The notes beneath the pieces were generated by a model. It worked only from the letters and a program-made list of their open reading frames with translations. It was not told the origin of the DNA and made no database searches. From Xestospongia bergquistia (taxonomy: Eukaryota > Porifera > Demospongiae > Haplosclerida > Petrosiidae), in assembly GCA_963965975.1 (NCBI GenBank), contig CAWYPL010000005.1:1-64000 (forward strand): 64,000 nucleotides of DNA, in the 5' to 3' direction. This document shows, one piece after another, positions 11,344-21,182 of this stretch (the first letter of the stretch is position 1; each line of letters begins with the position of its first letter). The position numbers and the translations under genes were made by a program.

Positions 11344-12330
11344 AGGATGCTAATATGGCACTCATCTTTCCCGTTTTTTCATCAATTACTACATTTGTTA
11401 CTGTACCCATTGCACCATTTGTTAACCCATCAGTTACATCAATATTAGTTGTTATCATTACTCTGGCATTAATTTTTACAGTTAGAACTTTTTTCAGATT
11501 GCCTGTTTCACATGGATTTGTAGGTACTGTAATATTTGCTAGTTCAGTACAGTCATCCTTTTTACTGTCTGTTGCTATATTTGTGAATTCTGTTCCTGGC
11601 AGCAATTTGAGTTTGTATTCATTCCATTCATCATAGTGGGTAATTTGTGCATATACATGCATTGCATCTTCTGGATAGTTTTCATTATTAGGATTCAGTT
11701 TTAATTCACAAGCTTGTAACATCTTATCTTCTTCTGAACCTGCAAGTGGTACTGTTTTACATATTTTGTTCAGGCACTTTACACATTTCATATCTTTTTG
11801 TCTCATGCTTTCTGTCAGTTCATGTAACTGCATTTTCTCCCATCCATTAGGAGCAATATCATTAAGTGTGTGTACAGTTTGTGGGGACATGTATATTGGG
11901 CATTGACCAACAGGACGGAGTTGATATAGATCACCTACTGCAAGTACACATATATCTCCCCAACTGCCATCAGTTGTACCTTTTAATGTACACATTGTCT
12001 GATTCATTGACTGGAATTTTTTGAAGCCCACCATGCTAATTTCATCAGTTATTGATAACATCATGTGCTCTAATTTCAGTTGCATCTTACTTCTCTTCTT
12101 CCAACTTGGTTTGGATTTGTAATTATCATGTAGTAGAAATGCAGAATGGATTGTTGATCCACCAATTTGGAATGCTGCTGATCCTGTTGGGGCTGTTATC
12201 AGGACAATAGGTTGATCATCATCAGGTTTAACTTTGTGTTTGAAAAAGTTAGACATGTCTCTTTGTATGAGATGTACAACATGACTTTTGCCTGTACCCC
12301 CTGGGCCACTTAGAAAAATTCTGTATCCTT
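11243..12330 (-). pseudogene. Hel1 Pif1-type helicase core
   Basis: DNA helicase of the Rep/Hel protein, which would unwind the donor strand in rolling-circle transposition. Upstream of the first Met (12,256) the same frame encodes FLSGPGGTGKSHVVHLIQRD at about 12,255-12,315, an intact Walker A. It then shows LITAPTGSAAF, ITDEISMVG (Walker B), VLAVGDLYQLRPVG (motif III), LHELTESMRQ (motif IV) and NARVMITTNIDVTDGLTNGA (motif V). About 360 residues run without a stop, so decay is modest here. A frameshift in an A-rich run near 12,330 separates it from the upstream linker, and another near 11,340 from motif VI. Confidence 0.92.
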
Positions 12331-13698
12331 TTTTCTTGTCTCAATGTCTGATTGCATTTATGTAACTCTTGCACCATGCTCTATTGTACATTACTATATG
12401 GTGTTGTTCCGTGTTCAAGTTACATATACATGTGCAATAGTCATGACAATTCATATCCTGCCTTTTAGCTGCTTTTGCATACAACATACATAGTGTATCT
12501 GTTGTATTTGTGGTGTTTTCATGACTCACTGTTTCTGTGGTATCTTCTTTTCCTTGTTCCTGATTTTGTAATGTGTAGAAACCTTGTACATTAGTTGTTC
12601 TATCATCTTGTGCAATATTTGGAGCAACCATCTCACATGCAGACTGTGGTATATTGTTTTCCAAATTTTGCAGGTCTATGTCAAATGCTACACAGTCTTC
12701 ATTGAATTTTTGTGCATTTTGATGTATGATTTCCTGTTTGCTGATGTATCAGTCATGGCAACTTTGGTATGTTGATATTATTTCATTTTTGTCATTCCAT
12801 GGGTAATAGCGCAGAAGTTTTGCATGATAATATTTTTCTGGTTCTGTATGGATTTGTACCTTCTTGTACATAATATTGCCTGCTGTTTCCTTTTCCTGAT
12901 GACACCTAATCCTTTTTATAATTTCATCTTTTTGACAGTATGAGGATTTTCTGTGTTCTGTGTATCTTCTACTGTATTGACATCCTGAGTTTCTCCTGTC
13001 TTTGTTGATTGGATTACATTATACATAACTGCAAATGTTGCTAAGCATGTGTTTTGCAGAGCAAGTGGCCTGGCAGCATATCTGTCAATTACACTTGTTG
13101 CAAACACATCTTCATCATCATCATGTAACTGTGCAAGTTGTGACTTTCATTTTGGTAGACTGACACATTCATCTCTCATACTTGTACTTACTGTAACAAC
13201 ATTCCTACTTTTCTTCATAAGCCACATTGATAACACTAGCATTGTTGATTCTGGTGCCCCTAATACTCATTTGCCAAGGAATTCTTTCTTAATTTTATTT
13301 GTTTGCATTCTGATAGCATCATTTCAGCACTCTTTTGCTACTCTTTTTGATGTTTCACCCATTCCCTTTTCACCTTTTGTCATGTAGCTGCAGACATATT
13401 TTACTGTTGCTATTTCATTAATTACATATTGAAGGTCAACATTTCCTCTCCATAAAGACAATATGTCATTATTGCATGTATTTATAAATATATCTAGTGG
13501 GTCTCACTTCAAAATAACATTTGGACCTCTTTGTGAAATCTGCAATGCATCCATATATGTTTCAACATCTAAGTTCAAGTCTTGTAGGAATTGTTCTGTA
13601 GACTTGTTCTGTACATTATCTGTTGTAAGTGTGTTTTGTACATTCTGTAGTAGTGATTTTGCATTTTCTGTAATTTTGTCATAATCATCAAGAGGTGG
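12331..13698 (-). pseudogene. Hel1 Rep C-terminal part and Rep-helicase linker
   Basis: Broken into short frames. Near 13,370-13,440 the translation reads VINEIATVKYVCSYMTKGEK, the Rep tyrosine motif with two tyrosines (Y2 type) that would join covalently to DNA. Further on are DDDEDVFATSVIDRYAARPL (13,107 downward), typical of the Rep-helicase linker, and a 107-residue frame at 12,341-12,664 with CHDYCTCICNL. At least five stops or frameshifts are present. Confidence 0.8.
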
Positions 13699-14690
13699 TC
13701 AAGATATTAAAGTTTTTGATGCTGGTGGATTTGGAAAACCAAAATGGCAAGATTTATTTTTGCACCAGTAGTCAGAATGTGTATGCTTCTGTAGGCTGTC
13801 CATCAGTTTGATGTGATGTTCATTTTCCAATGTTACTGGAGGTCTCACTGCTGTGCTGTATTTGTCAATGAAAGCACAAACAACATCATCTGGATCTTTG
13901 TCTATTTTTGGAGCATCTTTGACCCACAGCAAGCAATGGGCATGAGGTGATCCTCTCATCTGGAATCCAATTTTTATAACATAATCTGTGATAGGACCTA
14001 GTGGATGTGTATCACTTAGTAGGTATTGAGAGAAGAATGCCTCAAGTCTATGTTGAAACATCCATACATCAGTTATGGGGTTTTGGCATAAGTATGTGCT
14101 TCTGTCTGCAATGCTCATTTTCAGTACATATTTTTGTGTTAATATCTTCCCAAACTGTACAGCTACAGCTTGAATCATCTCAGGCCAATGTAAATCAGCT
14201 GCAGATAATGTTAAGAACCATGTGGGGATACTTAACATTCATGGCATTGCTAGTACATCATACAATTGGTCTTGCCAATAAGCAGGTGATCCTTTGACAT
14301 TTTTTAGAAATTTATAAGCCTGCTCATTTCTGACAAGTTGTTCTACTACTGCTGGATTTCATAATTGTCCAGCTGTTATCTTGTACCCTCCAAGTGTTCT
14401 TCCTTGAGATAACCAGATGGCTAATGTAGCATCATTTTCTATTTGTTTTATGTCTGCTATATATTGTGCACAAAAAGATATTCAATATTTTGAGCAAATC
14501 TACATCAACATTTAATAAGCATTGTTGCAAGTATTTCCTCATTTGTAGTTTCTACTTTTCTATGTGCACTATGGTATCCACCACTACCATATGGGAAAAG
14601 ATCTGGAAAGGCTAGTACTTCAAAATCATTGTCAAGTAAAATATATTTGGGAATGTTATTTTCCCCAGGAGCACATTGATAGATTTGCTT
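13699..14690 (-). pseudogene. Hel1 Rep domain (Helitron_like_N) with HUH motif
   Basis: Rolling-circle replication initiator domain. The upstream frame (about 14,690-14,400) carries VLAFPDLFPYGSGGYHSAHR and FCAQYIADIKQIENDATLAI; the downstream open frame (13,699-14,238, 179 residues) carries FLTLSAADLHWPEM and QMRGSPHAHCLLWVKD. The H-A-H at 13,919-13,961 is the metal-binding HUH motif. The match to Helitron Rep is strong and Hel2 has the same block at 32,596-34,162. Stops at about 14,240, 14,356 and 14,512 break this copy. Confidence 0.92.
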
Positions 14691-14699
14691 TTTAAGTTT

Positions 14700-15023
14700 T
14701 CAAACTGTACAACACTTGGTAAAGGGCCACCTGTTAATTCTTTGCTCCTCAGCTAGTTCAGTATCTTCATCAGTTTCAGTATCAATTGTATCTGTATTTG
14801 TAGAATCTATTTGTGTTGTGCATAGTTCTTGATTGTCATCTGTGTTTGGTGTCTCTTTGTTTATCTTGTCATTTTTCAGTGATTGGTTGAGAACTGCATC
14901 CTCATTAACTGTAATATGATTATCACTTTCATCAAGTTGGAGTGACAATTGTCTAGAGGTAATGTCACTATACCAGTGTTCGTTCAGTGTTATGTCTCTA
15001 TAATGAGCATTGTGTTGTTTCAA
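14700..15023 (-). pseudogene. Hel1 acidic linker between DUF6570 and Rep
   Basis: A 107-residue frame starting HNAHYRDITLNEHWYSDI and running into a Thr/Asp/Glu-rich tract (DTIDTETDEDTELAEEQR). Hel2 has the matching segment at 33,850-34,162. It is a probable disordered linker without a known domain. Confidence 0.75.
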
Positions 15024-15720
15024 CTATGTGATAGCACTAATGACATGGTCTCTGCACATCATGTCATACATATAGTGAATTCTGTATTCAAGCTTACATT
15101 TCAGTTTCACAGGATGTAGTTGCAACTCATGAGGCATGCATGGCAATATGTCTATAATTTGATCTAGTGTTGCTGGAACATTGACAGGTGGACCATTTAC
15201 TTTGTAATGGCCACCATATCATCTCATGACAAGTATTGTTATGAATAGGATTCATGGAAAAATCACTCTTCCCTCCAATGGCAGTATATTCTGTGGATCT
15301 TGTGGGATGTCATGCAATTGTAGACTATTTGCACATGCCTTATGAGGCATTTTTGTTTTTTTTTCTCTCAAGCTTTTTCTGCAGTGTATACAAATATATT
15401 CATTCATGACATATATGTCATTGTGTTTGACACCATCTAGCACAAATTGTGGCCATTTATGTGTTGTCATGTCATCACTTTCATGAGATGTGTGCCTGTG
15501 CAGTTTCATGACATATCAATGTGATAGACTTTCTTTTACTGTCTCATTACTTATATCATAGTCTTCTGTGTGAAACTATTGTACAGTTTTATGAAATAAC
15601 ATGCAATGACAGTATGTGCACACATAATCAGGTCTTTGATTCAGTGCCCTTAGAAAGTTTGCTCCTGAGACTGCATTTGGATACTTAGCATAATGTGGTA
15701 CAACTGGATTTTCATCACTT
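15024..15720 (-). pseudogene. Hel1 DUF6570 region and fourth zinc module
   Basis: The translation at about 15,340-15,040 reads SLQLHDIPQDPQNILPLEGR, then IPFITILVMRRYGGHYKVNG and PPVNVPATLDQIIDILP, the pattern of DUF6570, a domain usually placed just before the Helitron Rep. Before it, YVCTHCHCMLFHKT and YICIHCRKSL (15,640-15,370) form a Cys2...Cys2 module like three others in this protein. A stop at about 15,578 and a frame change near 15,240 interrupt it. Confidence 0.78.
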
Positions 15721-16149
15721 GTTTCTTTTAATATTTTGTCACATGATGAACATATATATTCCTCATCATGTACAGAATTTGATACATGTCATAAGCATCA
15801 TGATACAATGAAATTTGTGAAGTTATATTCCACTTTGTTGTACATTTTACATAGATGTTTCTGCATATGTCTGTTACAACACACACATCATTTTTGTTGC
15901 ACTTCAGCATGGCAGCTTTTGCATATGTAAGAGTTTGTTTTCTGTGATTTTGCCATTTCTTGTATGTTGTTTTCTAGTGAGGAGTATGTGTTGGTATCAA
16001 GTTTCAATGTACAGTTTTTTTACAGTTTTTGTACATATCAGACATGTAACAAGAGATTCTCTGCAAATTGCATTGTGACACTTGTTACATATGATGTTTT
16101 GTGTGTCATTTGCTATCATTTGACTCACAAGTGTATTTTGTCCATATGT
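15721..16149 (-). pseudogene. Hel1 third zinc module and preceding CxxC segment
   Basis: Minus-strand translation shows ICNKCHNAICRESLVTCLIC (about 16,100-16,030), then a C-x2-C rich module and a YICSSCDK-type end at about 15,740. Hel2 carries the better-preserved counterpart as one 219-residue frame at 34,539-35,198. The sequence is cut at 16,150 by the PLE insertion and resumes at 17,696. Confidence 0.7.
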
Positions 16150-16224
16150 AGTAGGTGATTTTCTCATGAACAAGATTAATTTTTGTTGGAGGAGACAAGC
16201 TTTTGCCAGTTATCAAACATGGCT

Positions 16225-16231
16225 TCCTCAG
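16225..16231 (-). ncRNA. Hammerhead-like core, left PLE end (inverted copy)
   Basis: Minus-strand CTGAGGA is the hammerhead catalytic box in the inverted left terminus, equivalent to 17,612-17,618. The whole motif covers about 16,190-16,235. Position 12 of the GAA box is A rather than G, so activity is doubtful. Confidence 0.5.
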
Positions 16232-16331
16232 GTCTGAAGAAAATGTTTTCCCAGCAATTTTTCAACACACAAAATGTCTGTTGGAAAATATGCAATAGGA
16301 CAGCAATCATGCTATCAGTTCCAAATATAGT

Positions 16332-17030
16332 GTGATGGGCACCCTACATTACAGGGCAAACACCATATGCTCAAGCCCTGAATTGTTGCAGCAAGAAGAG
16401 CAACATCTGAAGAAAGTCCTGACCAGATGCAAATACCCTGATTGGGCAATCAACAGGGTAAAAATAAAAATGAGGACACCAGCCCAAAGAAACAAACAAA
16501 AAACCAAGAGCTGCATTACTGGCAACCAAAAACAAAACTACATAGTGGTGCCATATTACAAAGGGCTGGGTGAAAGCCTCAAAAGAACTTGCCAAAAATA
16601 TGGAGTACAAGTGTACTTCAAAGGAGGAAATACCATCAAAAGCCTCCTGATGGCTCCCAAGGACAAAGATCCTCTTATGAAAAAGAGTGGAGTCATCTAT
16701 AGGTACAAATGTGATAGGGTGGAGTGTGATGAGGAATATATAGGGGAATCCTCCAGAACCTTTGGAGAGAGGTTCAAAGAACATCAAAAGGCCCCATCCC
16801 CCATATTTGACCATCATAACACCACTGGTCATAACATCAGTATAGAGAATTTTGAAATAGTGGGGAGAGAGGACCAGAACCTCATGAGAACCATCAAAGA
16901 AGCCCTATATATCAGGGTCAATGATCCATCCCTGAATAGAAATATTGGCAAGTACCATCTGCCACACATTTGGGATGAGGTTCTGTTTAACATCTCAGAA
17001 CTAAAGTTAAAAATTGACCAAGGCAAATAA
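16332..17030 (+). CDS. PLE RT C-terminus with GIY-YIG endonuclease
   Basis: A 232-residue frame, intact from the first Met to the stop, representing the end of a Penelope-type polyprotein. It opens in the post-RT thumb/linker (LHYRANTICSSPELLQQEEQ, HLKKVLTRCKYPDWAI). It continues through YYKGLGESLKRTCQKYGVQV to a GIY-YIG nuclease: GVIYRYKCDRVECDEEYIGE, SSRTFGERFKEH, HHNTTGHNISIENFEIVGRE. The inserted Cys pair before YIG is typical of PLEs. The RT palm is absent, so this copy cannot move by itself. The lack of stops suggests a fairly recent insertion, or a short frame that survived by chance. Confidence 0.9.
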   Translation: MMGTLHYRANTICSSPELLQQEEQHLKKVLTRCKYPDWAINRVKIKMRTPAQRNKQKTKSCITGNQKQNYIVVPYYKGLGESLKRTCQKYGVQVYFKGGNTIKSLLMAPKDKDPLMKKSGVIYRYKCDRVECDEEYIGESSRTFGERFKEHQKAPSPIFDHHNTTGHNISIENFEIVGREDQNLMRTIKEALYIRVNDPSLNRNIGKYHLPHIWDEVLFNISELKLKIDQGK

Positions 17031-17525
17031 CATCTGCCTGCTGGCCATAACATCTGCCAGCCACCACCCTGCAATGGCAATTCCATCAGCCACTTGGCAA
17101 TAACATCAGCCATGTACCATCGTGTAGTGGCAATTCCATCAGCCACTTGGCATTAACATCAGCCAATTCAAAACACTGCAACAAATCATGTGGTATAACA
17201 CCTGCCACATAAAACAATAATAGGCAATAACATCAGCCTAGCATGTACAAAAAAGAGGTTAATAACATCTGCCTCAGTGGTTTGAAACATCTGCCACAAA
17301 ACATTGGCAATACCATCAGCCAAGGCTTTAACATCTGCCTATACTTGTTTATACAAGATATATATTCAACAATGAGGTAAAAACATCAGCATCAATAAAA
17401 GAAACAACACACAAAACATGGCAATAACATATGCCAAGGCAATAACATCTGCCACAAACAAAGTGTGTTTGTTAAAATAAGGCAATAACATCTGCCTACA
17501 TGTATGGTAATAATACCAACCATAC
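17031..17525 (+). repeat. Array of GGCAATAACATCTGCC-type motifs in the PLE 3' UTR
   Basis: At least 15 occurrences of a 16-base motif of the form GGCAATAACATCTGCC, or with TTCC, ATCAGCC and similar variants. They are spaced irregularly by 15-60 bases. The motif is an imperfect palindrome (GGCA...TGCC). The same motif class recurs at 38,360-38,770 in another PLE remnant. Confidence 0.75.
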
Positions 17526-17604
17526 ACAAATACTGAAAATTATAAAGGAAAATATTTTCCCACACACATTTTGTGTGTTGAAAAATTGCTGGGAAAACAT
17601 TTTC

Positions 17605-17655
17605 TTCAGACCTGAGGAAGCCATGTTTGATAACTGGCAAAAGCTTGTCTCCTCC
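17605..17655 (+). ncRNA. Hammerhead-like motif at the PLE 3' end
   Basis: AGAC, CTGAGGA (17,612-17,618), a GCCA/TGGC stem, then AAAAGCTT and GTCT. AGAC and GTCT can form stem I. PLE terminal repeats are known to carry minimal hammerhead ribozymes. The conserved GAA is here AAA, so this copy is probably inactive. Confidence 0.55.
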
Positions 17656-17695
17656 AACAAAAATTGATCTTGCTTATGAGAAAATCACTACATTA

Positions 17696-18490
17696 CTAAA
17701 ACAAGATGAGAAGTCTTCACTTACATATTTTGTCCATATTTTTCTTTGTTGAAGATTTGGAATTTCTCTGTACATAATGTATTACAGTGGATACATTTCT
17801 GTTGTGGTTCATTCGAGGTTAATCAAATCTGAGATGTAGACACTGTTCATTGGCATGATTTCTTGCAGTAAATCTTTATCACATGTCTTACAGATGTATT
17901 CCTTAGATGTAGGATCTGAGAATCTGTGAGATAGTGCTTCCACAATCATAGTATTGTCATAACTGTATTTTGATGCTTTGAATATGATACATTGTGATCT
18001 TGGTATATCAGTTTTATGGCAACATGTACACAAACAGTAATTTGTCAAAGTGGTACTCTGGGATGTATAATTTGCTGGGAAATCAGATATGATAGTGTTT
18101 TCATTATGAATTCTCTTTTCTTGTACATTGTGTTGATTATTTTGATCATTTACATTAGACCCAAACATATCAGAATTTACACAATTTTGGACATTCTTGC
18201 TGTTTTTGCCATCTTTTAGTTCTTTATGACATATTATGACATTTACATATGAATTCTTTGTGTCTAATTCCTCGATATCATTTTGATAGTGCATTGGCAA
18301 CAGCAGGTATGTTCAAGTTATAGTTGTGTTTTACAAATATTACACAGTTATACTGTGGTAAATCATTTCTATGGCAGCATGTGCACACACATCCATATTT
18401 CTTTGATTCTGTGATGTTTCTATCATTATGAATTCTCCTTTTGGTCATTATACTCTCATCATCTCCATGAGGATGAGATCATTTGTGTCC
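17696..18490 (-). pseudogene. Hel1 first and second zinc modules
   Basis: N-terminal part of the Rep/Hel protein. The open frame 17,809-18,300 (163 residues) holds YCLCTCCHKTDIPRSQC, IIFKASKYSYDNTMIVEALS and EYICKTCDKDLL: CxCC at one end and CxxC about 45 residues on. A more decayed module of the same shape lies at about 18,225-18,400. The minus-strand acceptor-like TACTAATTGTAG at about 18,496-18,507, with a branch-point-like TACTAAT, suggests that this exon starts at about 18,495 and joins the exon at 18,782-18,883. Role unknown; likely nucleic-acid or protein binding. Confidence 0.75.
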
Positions 18491-18781
18491 TACAATTAGT
18501 ACAATGAATGAGATATTTTATCGTATATTTTTGCAGATATGACATTATCTGTGCATATTTGTTTCTGTATCATTTTTTGTATTTGTGTATGTGTCATTGT
18601 CTTCTATAGAATATGTTATTTTTTCTATTTCTACTTTTACATTTTTTAGGAAATGTCAGCTAAATTATACACATAAAGTATATACATATTTATCATATAT
18701 TATTGTGTCATATTTTCTTCACATATTTTATTGTATAAATGTTATATCCTGTCATGAGATATTTTCAGTGATTTAGCTTAC

Positions 18782-18883
18782 CTTTTCCTGTTTTCATCAT
18801 CATCTCCATGTTTGCACATTCACATGGTAGTGTGAAACATTGGTGACATAGTTCACAATCTATCAATGGGTATATGGTTACAT
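18782..18883 (-). CDS. Hel1 short Cys-rich exon upstream of the zinc modules
   Basis: A 102-bp (34-codon) exon model: acceptor CTTTGTAG, donor AAAAG|GTAAGC, phase 1 at both ends. Translation: YPLIDCELCHQCFTLPCEC with flanking residues. Hel2 has the same 102-bp exon, with the same splice signals, at 36,272-36,373 (YPCIDTELCVQCFALPCEW). Length, phase, splice sites and Cys positions are all conserved while the sequence has diverged, so it is probably a real coding exon of the Helentron. Inference only. Confidence 0.6.
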
Positions 18884-20317
18884 CTACAAAGATATGATAT
18901 TTGGGAAGCTTTTGTAGTTTTTATGAAATTGCAGTGAGTGTCATATGAGATGTTACATGATGTTTATATAGAATATATTTCTATTTGCAAATCATGAGTG
19001 TAATATTTTATGTAGTTTCATGTGATATGTTGTCATGTCTACAACATATATTGAACTGATCATGCTGAATTTTTGAGCATATATGATATGTGTATGTTGT
19101 GTGACAGGAGAGTTATATATCAATGTACATGTGTATTTGTACATCACTATGGTATTTTGTACTGTAATATATTGTAACTGTATCATGTTTCATGTTTTTG
19201 ATGTTTTAACATTCACCTTCTTTGTGCTATTGTATGGAATACTAATATAACATATGATATATACCATTTTAATCATAAATCTCTATATGTTGTTCAACTT
19301 TAACTTTATATTTTTGCAATATAACTTATATATGTCTACATAGCTTAATCTCTAACTGCCACATTATATAGTATGTAAAAGTCTACTGTAACATCTTTTC
19401 TCATATAGTTACATGTTGTAAACTTCTGTACAATCATATTGGTTTTTTGCCATTGTGTAGTGAGAAATTATAGAAGATTACACTTATCATATCATAAATA
19501 CATTATTCTTGAAACATAACACATCACACAATATTTTATGCAACAGCACCTACACTGTATTTCATGTACTACAGGTGTTTTACAATAATTTGGTATCATT
19601 TCTCACAGTTTTTCATTGCAACTTCATATACAGTTGGTCTTTATCACCTTTACTCTATTTATATCATGGTATTGACTATAGTTTTGCTATCACATACATA
19701 TCATATTTGTTACATATTCATCAGATGATATATACTGAGACATATATTCTCATACAGGTAATGTGATCATTCAGACAGAAAAATAACATGTATATTATGA
19801 ACTGTACCAGTGTGATACATATAAACTGTTTATCATACACCTATATACAAATTGGTAATAACTACAACATGTGTTATCAATACACTTCATGATCATGTGT
19901 AAATTGTGTCTTCTCTTGTGTGTGGTACTTAGTTTATATCTTTAGGTATAAACGCAACTTTTTGTATGAAGACTATGTCATTGCAACAACATATTTTTAA
20001 AGTCACTAACTGCATGTCATATAGTCTCTTCTGAACTCATATAGCAATAATTTCATGACTTTGGTATTGATATATTGTTGTCAACTTTTGTAATATATTA
20101 TGAACACATTGTGTAGAGACATGTTTATTTCACACATGAGGTGACATAGTCACACAGTATGTAACAGTAGTACTACATAATTCCAGTCTCATACAGGAAA
20201 CTGATGAAAAAGTGGTATTATGCAATGCAAGGTCTCTTTCAGCAATTGTGCATATATGGTGATCAGAGTACTTGTACTTTCATCTGAAAGTGTTTGACTG
20301 TAATTTCATTACTTTTA
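18884..20317. other. No gene seen; AT-rich Helentron interior
   Basis: About 1.4 kb of A/T-rich sequence with only short chance frames. It probably represents intron or intergenic DNA between the accessory region and Rep/Hel. The corresponding stretch in Hel2 is 36,374-39,105. Confidence 0.5.
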
Positions 20318-20739
20318 TTAATATTCATTTGGGTACTTGTAATTGATAGTTGATTCCAAAAATATGTCAAACTCCAATTGTAGTTGATATTCAAACTCAC
20401 TCAAAACATGTTTTTGGAGTTGTTGACATAGATGTAGTATGTTTACAATATGTGTATTGTCATCATGATGATAGCAATAGTTTTTCAGACATGACATAAT
20501 TTTCAGTGTTGCAAGCAGCATGAGGGACATATATCTGTTATTCATCTTGATCTTCCAGTCAATTTTATGTAGACATATTATGTTGTCATCATATTCACCT
20601 GTAGAAATATATATATTACTATTATCCAGAAAAATTTCAAGTTTACAAACAGATCTTTGATATACAGTGCTGTAGTACTTCTGGATACAATTAAGATCAG
20701 GTATGATTCTTACAATTTCTTGCACAATTGGTATACCCT
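20318..20739 (-). CDS. Unidentified intact 140-residue exon-like frame in Hel1
   Basis: An uninterrupted frame in otherwise stop-dense DNA, from a Met at 20,743 or, more likely, from a splice acceptor (TGTAATGCAG|GGTATACC) at 20,739. Segments: IVQEIVRIIPDLNCIQKYYS, ISTGEYDDNIICLHKIDWKI, HLCQQLQKHVLSEFEYQLQL. Predicted mostly helical; no known family recognised. It lies between the accessory gene and Rep/Hel on the same strand. I found no clear counterpart in Hel2, where a PLE remnant occupies part of the region. It could be a terminal exon of a further Helentron transcript. Confidence 0.4.
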
Positions 20740-21182
20740 GCATTACATATATATTTTCAACATTTCCCTTTCAGGCTTTATTATTTTTACCATATATGTA
20801 TCTCACCTTACATATATCTTTTTCATATGATGTGTTATTGTATGCCCTATGTGTGCATCTTTTGCACAACTTAATTGTAGTATATCATTTTGTACATAGA
20901 CTATAACATACTATGTACATCATTTACATGTGCTATATTTATCAGACATATACCTTAGTATCTATTGTTATGGACTAATACCATTTATTAGAATGGGATG
21001 TGGCAGAGGCAAATGAAAGACCTTTTGGAGATCAGTTGCCAGATCTTCCACCTTGAGAACAAGTTACTACTGTTGTCATTTCCAAAACATGACTACAGTG
21101 TACAACTGATATATCTTCTCACATGAGTTCATGTAACAGATATTCTATTATATAGTGTCTGTTTCTACCAACATGTATTGTT

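Larger units (their letters stand above)
16150..17695 (+). mobile_element. 5'-truncated Penelope-like element with inverted ends
   Basis: A 1.5-kb insertion in Hel1 coding sequence. About 140 bp at the left end (16,150-16,290) is the inverted copy of the right end (17,553-17,695); both include GACAAGCTTTTGCCAGTTAT and TTCCTCAGGTCTGAAGAAAA on the + strand at left. The body holds a GIY-YIG reading frame and a short-motif array. Inverted terminal copies and 5' truncation are usual for PLEs. Confidence 0.85.

Noticed and set aside
11193-11636. 147-residue + strand frame
   Set aside because: It is the opposite-strand shadow of the helicase and has no family resemblance.
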